Origin: Siphonodentalium dalli
Taxonomy: Eukaryota; Mollusca; Scaphopoda; Gadilida; Siphonodentaliidae
NCBI GenBank assembly: GCA_032622095.1
Contig: CP136064.1
Span: forward strand, 41,751,912 to 41,815,911
Length of the DNA stretch: 64,000 nt
Direction of reading: 5' to 3'
The notes under the pieces: generated by a model
What the model was told of the DNA's origin: nothing
Databases searched by the model: none
What the model saw: the letters and a program-made list of their open reading frames with translations, nothing else
In this document: positions 40,301-52,300 of the stretch, piece by piece
Position numbering within the stretch: position 1 is the stretch's first letter
Layout: each line of letters starts with the position of its first letter
Position numbers and translations under genes: made by a program

Positions 40301-43300
40301 TAGTAATCATAACCTATATAAAACAGAAAGAGATGCCTTAGTAATCATAACCTATATAAAACAGAAAGAGATGCCTTAGTAATCATAACCTATATAAAAC
40401 AGAAAGAGATGCCTTAGTAATCATAACCTATATAAAGCAGAAAGAGATGCCTTAGTAATCATAACCTATATAAAACAGAAAGAGATGCCTTAGTAATCAT
40501 AACCTATATAAAGCAGAAAGAGATGCCTTAGTAATCATAACCTATATAAAACAGAACGAGATGCCTTAGTAGTCATAACCTATATAAAACAGAAAGAGAT
40601 GCCTTAGTAATCATAACCTATATAAAACAGAACGAGATGCCTTAGTAGTCATAACCTATATAAAACAGAAAGAGATGCCTTAGTAATCATAACCTATATA
40701 AAACAGAAAGAGATGCCTTAGTAATCATAACCTATATAAAACAGAAAGAGATGCCTTAGTAATCATAACCTATATAAAACAGAAAGAGATGCCTCAGTAA
40801 TCATAACCTATATAAAACAGAAAGAGATGCCTCAGTAATCATAACCTATATAAAACAGAAAGAGATGCCTTAGTAATCATAACCTATATAAAACAGAAAG
40901 AGATGCCTTAGTAATCATAACCTATATAAAACAGAAAGAGATGCCTTAGTAATCATAACCTATATAAAACAGAAAGAGATGCCTTAGTAATCATAACCTA
41001 TATAAAACAGAAAGAGATGCCTTAGTAATCATAACCTATATAAAACAGAAAGAGATGCCTTAGTAATCATAACCTATATAAAACAGAAAGAGATGCCTTA
41101 GTAATCATAACCTATATAAAACAGAAAGAGATGCCTTAGTAATCATAACCTATATAAAACAGAAAGAGATGCCTTAGTAATCATAACCTATATAAAACAG
41201 AAAGAGATGCCTTAGTAGTCATAACTATATAAAACAGAAAGAGATGCCTTAGTAATCATAACCTATATAAAACAGAAAGAGATGCCTTAGTAATCATAAC
41301 CTATATAAAACAGAAAGAGATACCTTAGTAATCATAACCTATATAAAGCAGAAAGAGATGCCTTAGTAATCATAACCTATATAAAGCAGAAAGAGATGCC
41401 TTAGTAATCATAACCTATATAAAGCAGAAAGAGATGCCTTAGTAATCATAACCTATATAAAGCAGAAAGAGATGCCTTAGTAATCATAACCTATATAAAA
41501 CAGAAAGAGATGCCTTAGTAATCATAACATATATAAAACAGAAAGAGATGCCTTAGTAATCATAACCTATATAAAACAGAAAGAGATGCCTTAGTAATCA
41601 TAACCTATATAAAACAGAAAGAGATGCCTTAGTAATCATAACCTATATAAAACAGAAAGAGATGCCTTAGTAATCATAACCTATATGAAACAGAAAGAGA
41701 TGCCGTAGTAACCATAGCATATATAAAACAGAAAGAGATGCCTTAGTAATCATAACCTATATAAAGCAGAAAGACATGCCATAGCAACCATAGCCTATAT
41801 AATACAGAAAAATATGCATCAACAAGAAATTGTATCAAATGATTCTCATATTCTCAAATGAAAATAGCCAACACTTAAAGATAAACGATCTGATTATACC
41901 AATTCTCCAAACTTGGGTTGGTGTAAACATTATATATTTTGTATCCCAGATATATACAATACTTTACAAGATGATGTACATATACTCAAGCATGGTAAGT
42001 CTGAGAGAGAAGAGGAGATGACGTCAAGCGCCAGGTGCTTAAATGGAGCCATCTTCTCAGAAAAGAACAGTATTTGCGTATTTGGAAAGATAGAACGTGA
42101 GATCGAGAGGTGAGAGATAAAAGATATGGAGTGAAAAACAGAGGAATGAATGAAGTAAAGGTAAAATTTATGGAATGAAAACGGAAACAAAACAAACTTG
42201 GGTTATGACAACCACAAATTTATTTCAGACATTGATAAAAAAAATAAGATTCTCTTCAAACTCACCTGCGCTTGAACAGCACGGTTGAATAGACTGTTGA
42301 AGGTTGAGTAGTAACGGTTGAGTAAATACATACTCCGTCGAATGATATCCTCATAATCATAATGAGACAAGTCCTGCAAGACAACATATGGAAGCATGAA
42401 GTGTTAATTACATCCAGCATTGCAATATGACCTTGCCCAATACCTAATACATGGCACATCTGCGATTTGCGTGATCCTACAATTCTACTGTGGTTGTTAG
42501 CTTGGCAATTGGATTAGTGGTTTTTATGTCTTGTCAGGTTAATGTTGCTATTCAGGTCAGATTTTTTGTTTGAATTATGTCTGAATAGATGCATTTTTAT
42601 ACTAGAATTTTGGATCATAGAATAAACTGTTCACTTCACTGGCAGCTATATGGACCTAAATCATATAAAAAACCCACCGATCATCTAATGACGCGCCATC
42701 AGAATTCACAGCCCATGGCTTGTCGATACAGAAATATGGAATGTATTTTGCTTGTGTATATCTCGCATATAACCATGTGTAAAATACACAGGCTACAGGC
42801 ATCTGGCCACTAGTGTTTACTTATACTTTTATATTTCCCTCTAGTATAGGTGTATTCCGAGACAAATATTATGAAAGACAATGAAGAACAATACCACCAT
42901 AGTGAGTGGACTAACAGAGACCCATACTTACAAGAAGAATATCAGAAAGATCGTAGTGTTTCATGAATGCTGTTTCATCAAATATGACCTTTAATTTCCT
43001 CATCACCTTATTGTTAACTCTGTTAAGAAAGTAAAAAAAATAAGCAATAAATCAATTGTTTTAGTAAGAGAATATATTAACTTGTTCCTTAGACCATTTC
43101 ATGGTCATACTGGGTACTCACCACTACAGATACAAAACTCAGTACGAAAAACAACTCGTTATCCAGCACCACAAAATGACGTCATTGACCCCAATTGACA
43201 TTGGTGGACACAAACATTGGCAAAAAAAATTTGGTTCGCTCATTAAACTTTATCGTCATTTCAGCCAATAGGCCATTTATGATGTCAGCTTTACTGGCCA

Positions 43301-46300
43301 CACAGAGGGTCAAATTTGCCAGGAAATCACAGCGCATAGAACCCACCGACCTCCGGAATTCAACTGACGAACCTGCCCAGATACATGAATCATTTTATCT
43401 TCCCTTCGTATGGATCGCATTATTAGGATTTGAGCCAGGTTGTTAGCGGCTTCAGTTAATTTAATGCACCATGCACCTCACCAACAGAGCCACTCTGTAT
43501 CCCATGAATGTTATATGATCCTATACAACAGACATTCAATATAAAACATGATGTCCCGTGATATTGCAAGTAACACAGATACTATGGGCACATAAAAAAC
43601 TTATGATACACAATATATCAGCAGAGATGTACCACAGCAATGAATTTTGTTAACCTTCCACCCATAAGGGAGAGTGCAAATTAGTGCTAGAGAAGCATAC
43701 ATACTCTTGAGAATCTTCTATTGAGAAGTTTTCAATGACCAGAACACCAAGCTCAGGCATGTTCAAGTTTGAAGTTGACATCTCATTGTAGGTTTCTTTG
43801 AATGTGTGCATAAATTTCTGAAAATAAAGATATATTTATATATATATCATTCAATTGCACACAACATAGTACACAATACAAATGGTACCAATTGAATTGC
43901 TGAACACATGTTAGTTCAAATCATCAAAATATGAACATGTCATGCAATCAAATTCACTTGGTACTAATTAACAAATAGATGTTTATTTGCTTGTGTTCCA
44001 TAGAATATGGATGCAAGTTGGTCTAACATTTTGTCTGGAAAGCGTAACATAAAAATGTCAGACCAACTTGCCTCCATACACTATGGAATGCAACAAAATC
44101 AACATCCATTACTTATATTTACTTATATTTACACTCAACTGGTAGATTAAACATGCATTTAGCGCCCATTTCCACCGTTATTCTCGTAGCACGTTGCAAG
44201 TTGCGTCTACACAATATGGAAGCAAGTATGGTTCAGAGTGCAAGTGTTATGTGACATAATTTCGACCAACTAATGTCCTGCATTCATGTGCCACAGCACG
44301 AATGTATGTGTCAGTGTAAGTATTTGAACATCAAAGTGTTGGTTACCTTTAGGCCAAATAAAAAATAAATAGTGAGATTCAGGTTACATGCCAGGTCAGT
44401 AGGTCGGCTTTTAAGTTTTTTTATTTATTTTGTTTTGTGTTTAGTTTTTAGAGTCTTTAGATATTCACAGAATGTGTTGATAAAAAGTTCATCTGGATAT
44501 TAATTGCAGTAAAATGTGACAGTAATGCTCAACACTTTCCCTTGCTTTGGTCCAGAAGAGAAAAAACATCACTTTGATGACACTTTTGACTGTAATACAT
44601 GTACAAACAATTATTTTTTTGAAGCCTTATTTACATGGCCTTAGCATTGTGTGGGTCTTGAAATAGCGTGTCTGTCGTTTGCAGAATGAGGTCCCCAGAG
44701 TGTGAATTTAGTGATGCTACCCCGCATTGTGGGCTAACATCAACAAATTCACCCTCTGGGGACCTCATTCTGCTTAGGCCTCATCTTCTGGGAAGTAGCT
44801 ATAGTTTAAAATTAACATTGTTCTGGTTTTAGTTACTTTTTCCCCTCTGTTCAGTTTCTACATCCCCTAATTTGAAGAATATAAAAGCATAATCGAGGTG
44901 ACTAATAGGTGAACATCACCAACGTCAACTGGGAACTTCAATCAGATCCTAGGTCTACCATAGCAGTTCAGGCCTCAGCAGAATGAGTTTCCCAGAGGGT
45001 GAATTTGGTGATGCTAGCCTATTGTGTGGGATAGCGCCACTAAATTTACCCTCTGGTGACCTCATTCTACAAATGACAGACACATTATTTCAAGGCTTCA
45101 GTAAGTGTACCAAATATTGATGGTATTTTTGTTCCAGGGTAATAAATTGTTCAACTATTATTGTGAAACTACAGCGGTGTCATCATTTTTTTTGGCAGGC
45201 TTAAAAAATTCTTCATCTCATAATTCTTTTTCAATTCTTCAGAAAACTCTTTCACTGATTGGTAGATGATAGAATGATGGATTGATATCTAACTCAGTAT
45301 ACCACATTATATCAACAGGAATGTGCTGCACACAGAAATTACTTTAAATTCATTGCTTTCATTTCCAGAGAAATTAAGATCTGTTTCAGCTGGTTTCAGA
45401 TAATAATAATAATAATAATAATATATATATATAGCGCCTATCCCCCGCAAGGGGCCCTAAGCGCTTTACACATTATATAAATACACAAGAAATGCACATG
45501 GAAAATAATCAATAGATATGTGGAATTATATATAATCAGATTTTGTTAGTTTTCTTTGTGTCGGGGTAGCGTCGTCGGAATATGTGAGTTTTTAAAGCAG
45601 ATCGAAAATCGGTTAGCAAGCAAGATTGTCGCATTTCATTTGGTAGAGAGTTCCAAATGTCGGGACAGGCAACAGAGAAAGCTCTGTCGCCGACGGTCAA
45701 AAGATTTGCACCTTGAGGGCAGAGAAGGGACGATTCACCAGAACGAAGTGTTCGCCGGGTAGTGTATGGATATATCAGACTGTTAATATATTCGGGAAGG
45801 GATTCAGAGACAAACATCCGACAGAAACCAAATGTTGCTATTTTGAATTGTATCCGATCTTTGATAGGTAGCCAGTGAAGGTCGGCGTGCATGGTTGTTA
45901 CGCTACAGCCTTTCCTTCTTCAGAGTACAATTCTGGCGGCGGTGTCCTGCAAGCGTTGAAGTCTGTTGATTTGCGAATCGGGGAGCCGGAATAATAGTAT
46001 GTTACAGTAGTCTAGTCGACTCATAACAAACGAAGCAACAAGTTTTTTGAATAAAATAAGTTATTAAATTAAATAGTAATTAGACACTCACCTCCATTCT
46101 CAGATTGAAAATAAAGTTGAAAAACAGATTTAAGACCTCCAGAGCTCTGAAACAGAGAACACCAAAATGAATTACAGAGGAATTACAAATAAAATTGTTA
46201 TAATTGCTAAACAATGGGCCCCAAGTCACATTCATAAGATACTCTGCTTCCAAATGGATTTTCACTCCTAGATTGTGCAGAAAGACAGATCTTTTCTAAT

Positions 46301-49300
46301 AGGAAGTTTTACACCTATTCGAAAATCTACATTAACCTTTTCTATACTAAAGCATTTTTGATGAGTAGTTATCCAATTGGAAATGTTAAAATAATAAGTT
46401 CAACAAATTATTATCGAACATTTTCCTGAATAAATAGGGCTCCTTCTGCACTTTATTTATCTGGCGTCTACTTTTTACAAATGAGAAGTTTGGAGTTTGG
46501 GATATTACCCGGGAAGATTTGAAAGGGCTGTCAGCCCTCTCCTATAACCCACTTTTGTATGATGTAATTCCGCTGAAGAGCATATGTAGGGTTTGTGACT
46601 TTGTAAGTACATTACTATATGCCCATACTGTGTATGGGGTGGATGCCACCGCAGCAAGAAGTAGAGCCCCCCCCCCCCCCCCCCCCCCCCCCCATCCGAA
46701 CCTAGCCCGGCGATGAAGACTTACCTTGATTTCTTTTGTGAGATGAATAATAGACTATCCAAATATACTTTTTCTAACTGAATGGGAGAATCCGTTTTGT
46801 ATAGAATGCGTTAACCAGGTTCCAAATCGGAAGAAATGTTGTGGCATGATTTAGACAACCTTATTGAGCCCATAATTTAGTGGCCCCAAGATAAATATTA
46901 TGCTCTAAGAATTCATGTTACACACATGTTTGATGAACTAAAAAATAGAAACTCACTGCACTTTAGCATCTACAATAGCCTTGGTTTCTGGGCTCTGCTG
47001 GAATCTTCCCACAGCTCTGAAATGCTTCACAACATTCTGTGCCTCTGGACCTAAAATAGGTTTGAATAATAAGTTAAATTTAACTCATACTTTATAAATT
47101 CTAACAACATATACATTCAACCATGCTTTGATGAATCACGTCAGGGATACCAAATAACCAATTGGATAAATGATCAATACCAATCAAATTGTGTCTTTCT
47201 GTCAATTGAGGGGAAAGAAACTAGGATCGCACTATTGCCATCTGCCCAAGCCTTGAAATAGGGTGTCTGTCATTTGCAGAATGAGGACCCCAGGGGGTGA
47301 ATTTGGTGATGCTAGCCCGCTATGCGGGGTAGCATCACTAAATTCACCCTCTGGGGACCTCATTCTGCAAATGACAGACACACTATTTCAAGACTTGCAT
47401 CTGCCAAACTGCAGGTTGAGTTTAAGCCAAACAGTACATTAGGCATGTCTACATTTGTTCAACATTCATAGAGAATTATCTTCAATTTTCAGCATAGGCA
47501 ATTTACTGCTAATCCACTGACCTATGATAAAACTTGTTATGTTGTCGCTGCGTATTCACTATGACCCGGATAACAATTCAATAAAATGCATTGAAACTAA
47601 TTTACTAAATAGGTCATTTGTTGAACATGTTATCTTAACATTTCCCACCAATATTTTAGAGCCCTTCTACTCTTGTTTTGTCTTTTGGTCCTTTCTGTCG
47701 TTTGTTCATTGTTTAGGAACACCCATGACCCATCCAAATGAATAATAGACATTTCCAAAGTATAATTTTATAACTGAATGGGAGAATCTATTTAGCCGTT
47801 TGATGACAGGAGCAAAGCTGGTGCACCATTAAAGATCATGTGCCAGTGCATAGGGAGCCTCGCAAATATAAGAGAATGCACTGGCATACAAGGTCAAGGT
47901 AAATATTGTTAGGCCAACGTATTCTCTTATATATATGAGGCTCCCTATGGGAGACTTGCATATATAAGAGAATGCATTGGAAAAGGGTTTTCGCAAAATT
48001 TCAGGAATCTCCAGTCATGAATGGGCTAATATAGAAATGGTTGAATGGATTGATTTTAATTATTAAATACTAGCTGATGTGCCCGACTTCGTCCAGGCTA
48101 TGTAGGGATTTCTTTGTGATCGCCTCCATTTGGGCAGAATATACAGAAAAGTATTAGCAGAAAGAAAAAAACTTTTGTTCGATCGATCCAGAAACATATC
48201 TATATGAGCGTATATAATGTGATCAAGGTCAAGGACATGGTCGCACATGAAATTGGACCCACCCATATTGATCCCGGGATCCAAGTAGGCCTGCATACCA
48301 AATTTGAGTAGGAACGGTCGAGATCCAGAAACATGCCTCAGTTTTCGAGTCTATAACACACGCACATACATACAGACAGAAGTTCCAAAATATATAATAC
48401 TAGCAGATTAGCCCGCCACTGGCGGGATTGGTCCCATGGCTCTGTCACCGCTGACGACCAAGATGTCGCCCAAGGTCATTTGTGGGTACCTGTTTCAATG
48501 TCAAGGTCACCTCGGGCGGACAAACTGACCCGACGAAAATCTCCCCTGTCCCTTGGAACCCCTAAGTATGCCGAGACTGTCAAATGCCGTATTTCACTAA
48601 AGTAGATAAACGCTCTTTAATAGCGACTCCTCATATACAAACGCTCATTAATTATCACGCGATTAACCCATCAATCTCCATTACAGTGGCAGTTGAAGGG
48701 TGAAGTAGTGGTCACACGGGCTCGCGAATGGTCCAAGTGCACTGCCTGTGGCTTTTTACCCTTACACAGCAAGTTTGGGCTCAATCGGTCGAGCCGTTTT
48801 CGAGTCCATAAAGGATATATATATATATATACGGAAGTCTCAAAATATATAGTAGACATTAGTCACCTGATATGTTTGGATAAGGCTTGTCATTTCTACC
48901 ATCTAACAGACTCATGAGTGGTTCCAATAAGAGCTTGATGTCTTCAGATCGGTGGTAATACCCATACTTCACCAGATAGTGAACCAGTCGTAGCACCTAT
49001 GAATGGAGAGAGAGTAATATTAGGGTTCATACTAAAACAGATAGTGAACCAGTCATAGCACCTATGAATATGGAGAGAGAGAGAGTAATATTAATACCCG
49101 TACCTCACCAGATAGTGAACCAGTCATAGCACCTATGAATATGGAGAGAGAGAGAGAGAGTAATATTAATACCCGTATCTCACCAGATAGTGAACCAGTC
49201 GTAGCACCTATGAATGGAAAGAGAGTAATATTAGGGTTCATACTAAAACAGATAGTGAACCAGTCATAGCACCTATGAATACGGAGAGAGAGAGAGTAAT

Positions 49301-52300
49301 ATTAATACCCGTACCTCACCAGATAGTGAACCAGTCATAGCACCTATGAATACGGAGAGAGAGAGAGAGTAATATTAATACCCGTATCTCACCAGATAGT
49401 GAACCAGTCATAGCACCTATGAATACGGAGAGAGAGAGAGAGAGAGTAATATTAATACCCGTACCTCACCAGATAGTGAACCAGTCATAGCACCTATGAA
49501 TACGGAGAGAGAGAGAGAGAGTAATATTAATACCCGTATCTCACCAGATAGTGAACCAGTCATAGCACCTATGAATACGGAGAGAGAGAGAGAGAGTAAT
49601 ATTAATACCCGTACCTCACCAGATAGTGAACCAGTCATAGCACCTATGAATACGGAGAGAGAGAGAGAGAGTAATATTAATACCCGTACCTCACCAGATA
49701 GTCAACCAGTCATAGCACCTATGAATGGAGAGGGAGAGTAATATTAGCATCGTACTAAAACAGATAGTGATCCAGTCGTAGCACATGCGGAGAGAGAGAG
49801 AGTGAACCAGTCATAGCAAAATAAAATAGACTGACTTTGTTCTTATTTTCTTTATTAATAATTCTCCAATACTGTGATGCATGTCAAGTAAACATTACTG
49901 TTACAGTGGAATTACTGACAAAAGTCAAATGAGATATCAATAGTTTAATCAACACTTGATGGCAAACAGTGAAAAAGGTCAAAGCATTTAAAAATATTAT
50001 GAAAATCATATTCAGATTAAAATATTTGAACATACTACACGATTAGTGATGTTTGTTAACAAATCACTGTAACAGTCTTGTTTACATAAAACTGATTTCA
50101 ACACGTGAAACGTTGTTATTGGAGAACTATCAATAATGAATAACAAAGTTTATCTATTTCTCCACTTAGTGTGATATTTTTATAGACTTGTATATTTTTT
50201 GCAATTTTACCCACTGTGAGTGCCTTGAGTCCCTTTCAAGCCTTGAAAATAGTGTGCCTGTCATTTGCAGAATGAGGTCCCCAGAGGGTGAATTTAGTGA
50301 TGCTACCCCACAGAGCGGGCTAGCATCACCAAATTCACCCTCTGGGAACCTCATTCTGCTGAGTTGTAAGCAGAATGAGGTCCCTAGAGGGTGAATTTGG
50401 TGATGCTAGCCCGCTATGCGGGGTAGCATCACTAAATTCACCCTCTAGGGACCTCATTCTGCAAATGACAGACACACTATTTCAAGGCTTGGTCCCTAGT
50501 TCTAGATAGAAGTTTCACAAATCTGAACCGGACTATTGTTTTGTTTACCTGCTGCACCAACATGTTGTTCCCAATGAGACTCGCCGTCATGTCACCATTC
50601 GTCGACAGGAACTTTGATATCCAATCTCTCAGAGATGGGAAGTATGCATAGGTCGGTGTGGTTGACTTGTCAAGTTTATCCTGGAAGAAACAGAAATATT
50701 ATATGAAAACTGAGTATGAGCCTAAAGTTAGTATTCTCCCGACGCTTGTGAAGAGGCGCTGTCTGAAAGATAATAGCGAGTTTGCGATTTCAAACGGGTA
50801 CGGGCACCGGTACGGGTACTGGTAGCTACCCGTACCGGTACACGTTTTGAAATCGCAAACTGTTTTACGGGTAGAATTAAGCATATCGACGGGTAGTGTA
50901 TGGTGAGCCAATTGCAGCACAATATATATGATATAGAGAAATTGTTATCCGCATTCGCTTTCTTGGCCGACGTTATACTTGCTGTTATGGTTATATGATG
51001 GACATCTGCGTGGATAATGGATTGCATTAACCAGGGACGAGGCGAAAGTGGAAGGGGTTGGCGTCTTTCTTTGACTCATTTTGGTAACATTTTCAATAAT
51101 TAGCTTTCATAAGTAATTTCCCAGACCGTTCGAGTGTCGTCTAGAACAGATGGAATTTTCTGACTGAGAAAATATGTTATGATAGCACAAATATACAATT
51201 ACGCTAATTTAATAATCCAACCATTATTCAGTGTAAAATGTGTTGGTTTAGACCCAGGGTCCAAGAATGTCCTATATACATGCATGCACTTTTAGTCAGA
51301 TATAAGACCGAAATTGCCCCTTATATTAGTTGGGGAATATTTAGTCATATAACTGGTAATGGGTTGGAATCTTTCGAAGGGTCGGGCAAGAGAATATTCA
51401 TCCCAAGAACTTGGATATTTGTCTGGGTCTAAACCCGGATGTAGGTAGAACAAGAGCTACGCTGGGCGTGCAAAATACGCCCTCTCTTGGGTCGGCGGAA
51501 ACTGGTAAAAAAGGGACATAACTCTGGTAAAAATTGGCGGACGGAACTCAAATTTGAACTTGACCTGTGTTTTGGTGGGAGAAAGTAATATACCATATTA
51601 TCATTGAATCCGATAAGCTCTAGTAAAGTTATCATCCGGACAACAAATTTCAGGGATTTTCTAAGTCAAATTACGTCAAATAAGGGGCATAACTCCGGTG
51701 AAAATTGGTGGACGGAACCCAAATTCGAATTTGCGCTGTCTTTTCTCCTAATAAACCCACATACCAAATTTGATTGAAATCGGTTCACTCTAACTAAAGT
51801 TATCATCCGGACAACAAATTTCAGGGATTTTCTAAGTCAAATTACGTAAAAAAAGGGGCCATAACTCTCGCAAAAATTATCGCATTAAAACGAAATTCGG
51901 ACATTAGCTGTATTTCGATATATGTAATCCACAAAACAAACGGGTTTTGCGTATAAACATTCCAAACTCGAGTTATCATCCGGAAACCAAAAAACATAAG
52001 AAAAACAGAATTTTCTGAGTCAAAAAAGGGGCATAACTCTGCCAAAAATGGTCGGACAGAACCCAAGTTCGAACTTGACCTATGTTTTGGTGGGAGAAAG
52101 TAATATACCAAATTTGGATTCATTCCGATAAACTATACTAAAGTTATCATCCGGACAACAAATTTCAAGGATTTTATAAGTCAAAAAACGTCAAATAAGG
52201 GCCATAACTCCGGTGAAAATTGGCGGGCGGAACCCAAATTCGAACTTGAACTTACTTTTCGGCTAATAAACCCACATACCAAATTTTAATGAATTTGGTT

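Larger units (their letters stand above)
19525..41812 (-). repeat. Intronic 38-bp satellite, ~570 copies, each unit a 3' splice-site module
   Basis: About 22.3 kb of a 38-bp unit, plus-strand form ttagtaatcataacctata followed by taaaacagaaagagatgcc. On the gene's sense strand each typical unit holds TACTAAG (close to the TACTAAC branch-point consensus), a pyrimidine tract tctctttctgtttt, and tatatag followed by GTTATGATTACT, which equals the first 12 nt of exon 10. The branch-like A lies 24 nt before the acceptor G, a normal distance. Sequence variants include cataaagacatgcc, aaagcag, gccatag and a caaccatag form; the caaccatagcatatat form destroys the AG. Units at both ends are the most diverged. 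Length minus seven 80-bp net inserts gives about 572 units. The array lies wholly in the intron between exons 9 and 10. Confidence 0.97.

Noticed and set aside
19525-41812. CRISPR-like appearance of the regular array
   Set aside because: There are no unique spacers; the units are contiguous 38-bp copies and the setting is a eukaryotic intron.
45556-45762. Plus-strand 68-codon frame
   Set aside because: It is the antisense shadow of the LINE reverse transcriptase remnant.
46664-46693. Poly-C run as a functional G-quadruplex
   Set aside because: A pure homopolymer of 30 is more likely slippage or a sequencing artefact, and nothing near it suggests a function.
49417-49741. Open frames with repeated NTERERESNINTR or MTGSLSGEVRVL peptides
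   Set aside because: Translations of the exon 4-derived tandem array out of the exon's frame; no splice or start context.
648-50394. Similar open frames reading MRFPEGEFGDASPLCG and relatives at several places on both strands
   Set aside because: They are translations of family A MITE hairpins; the palindrome gives the same peptide on both strands.
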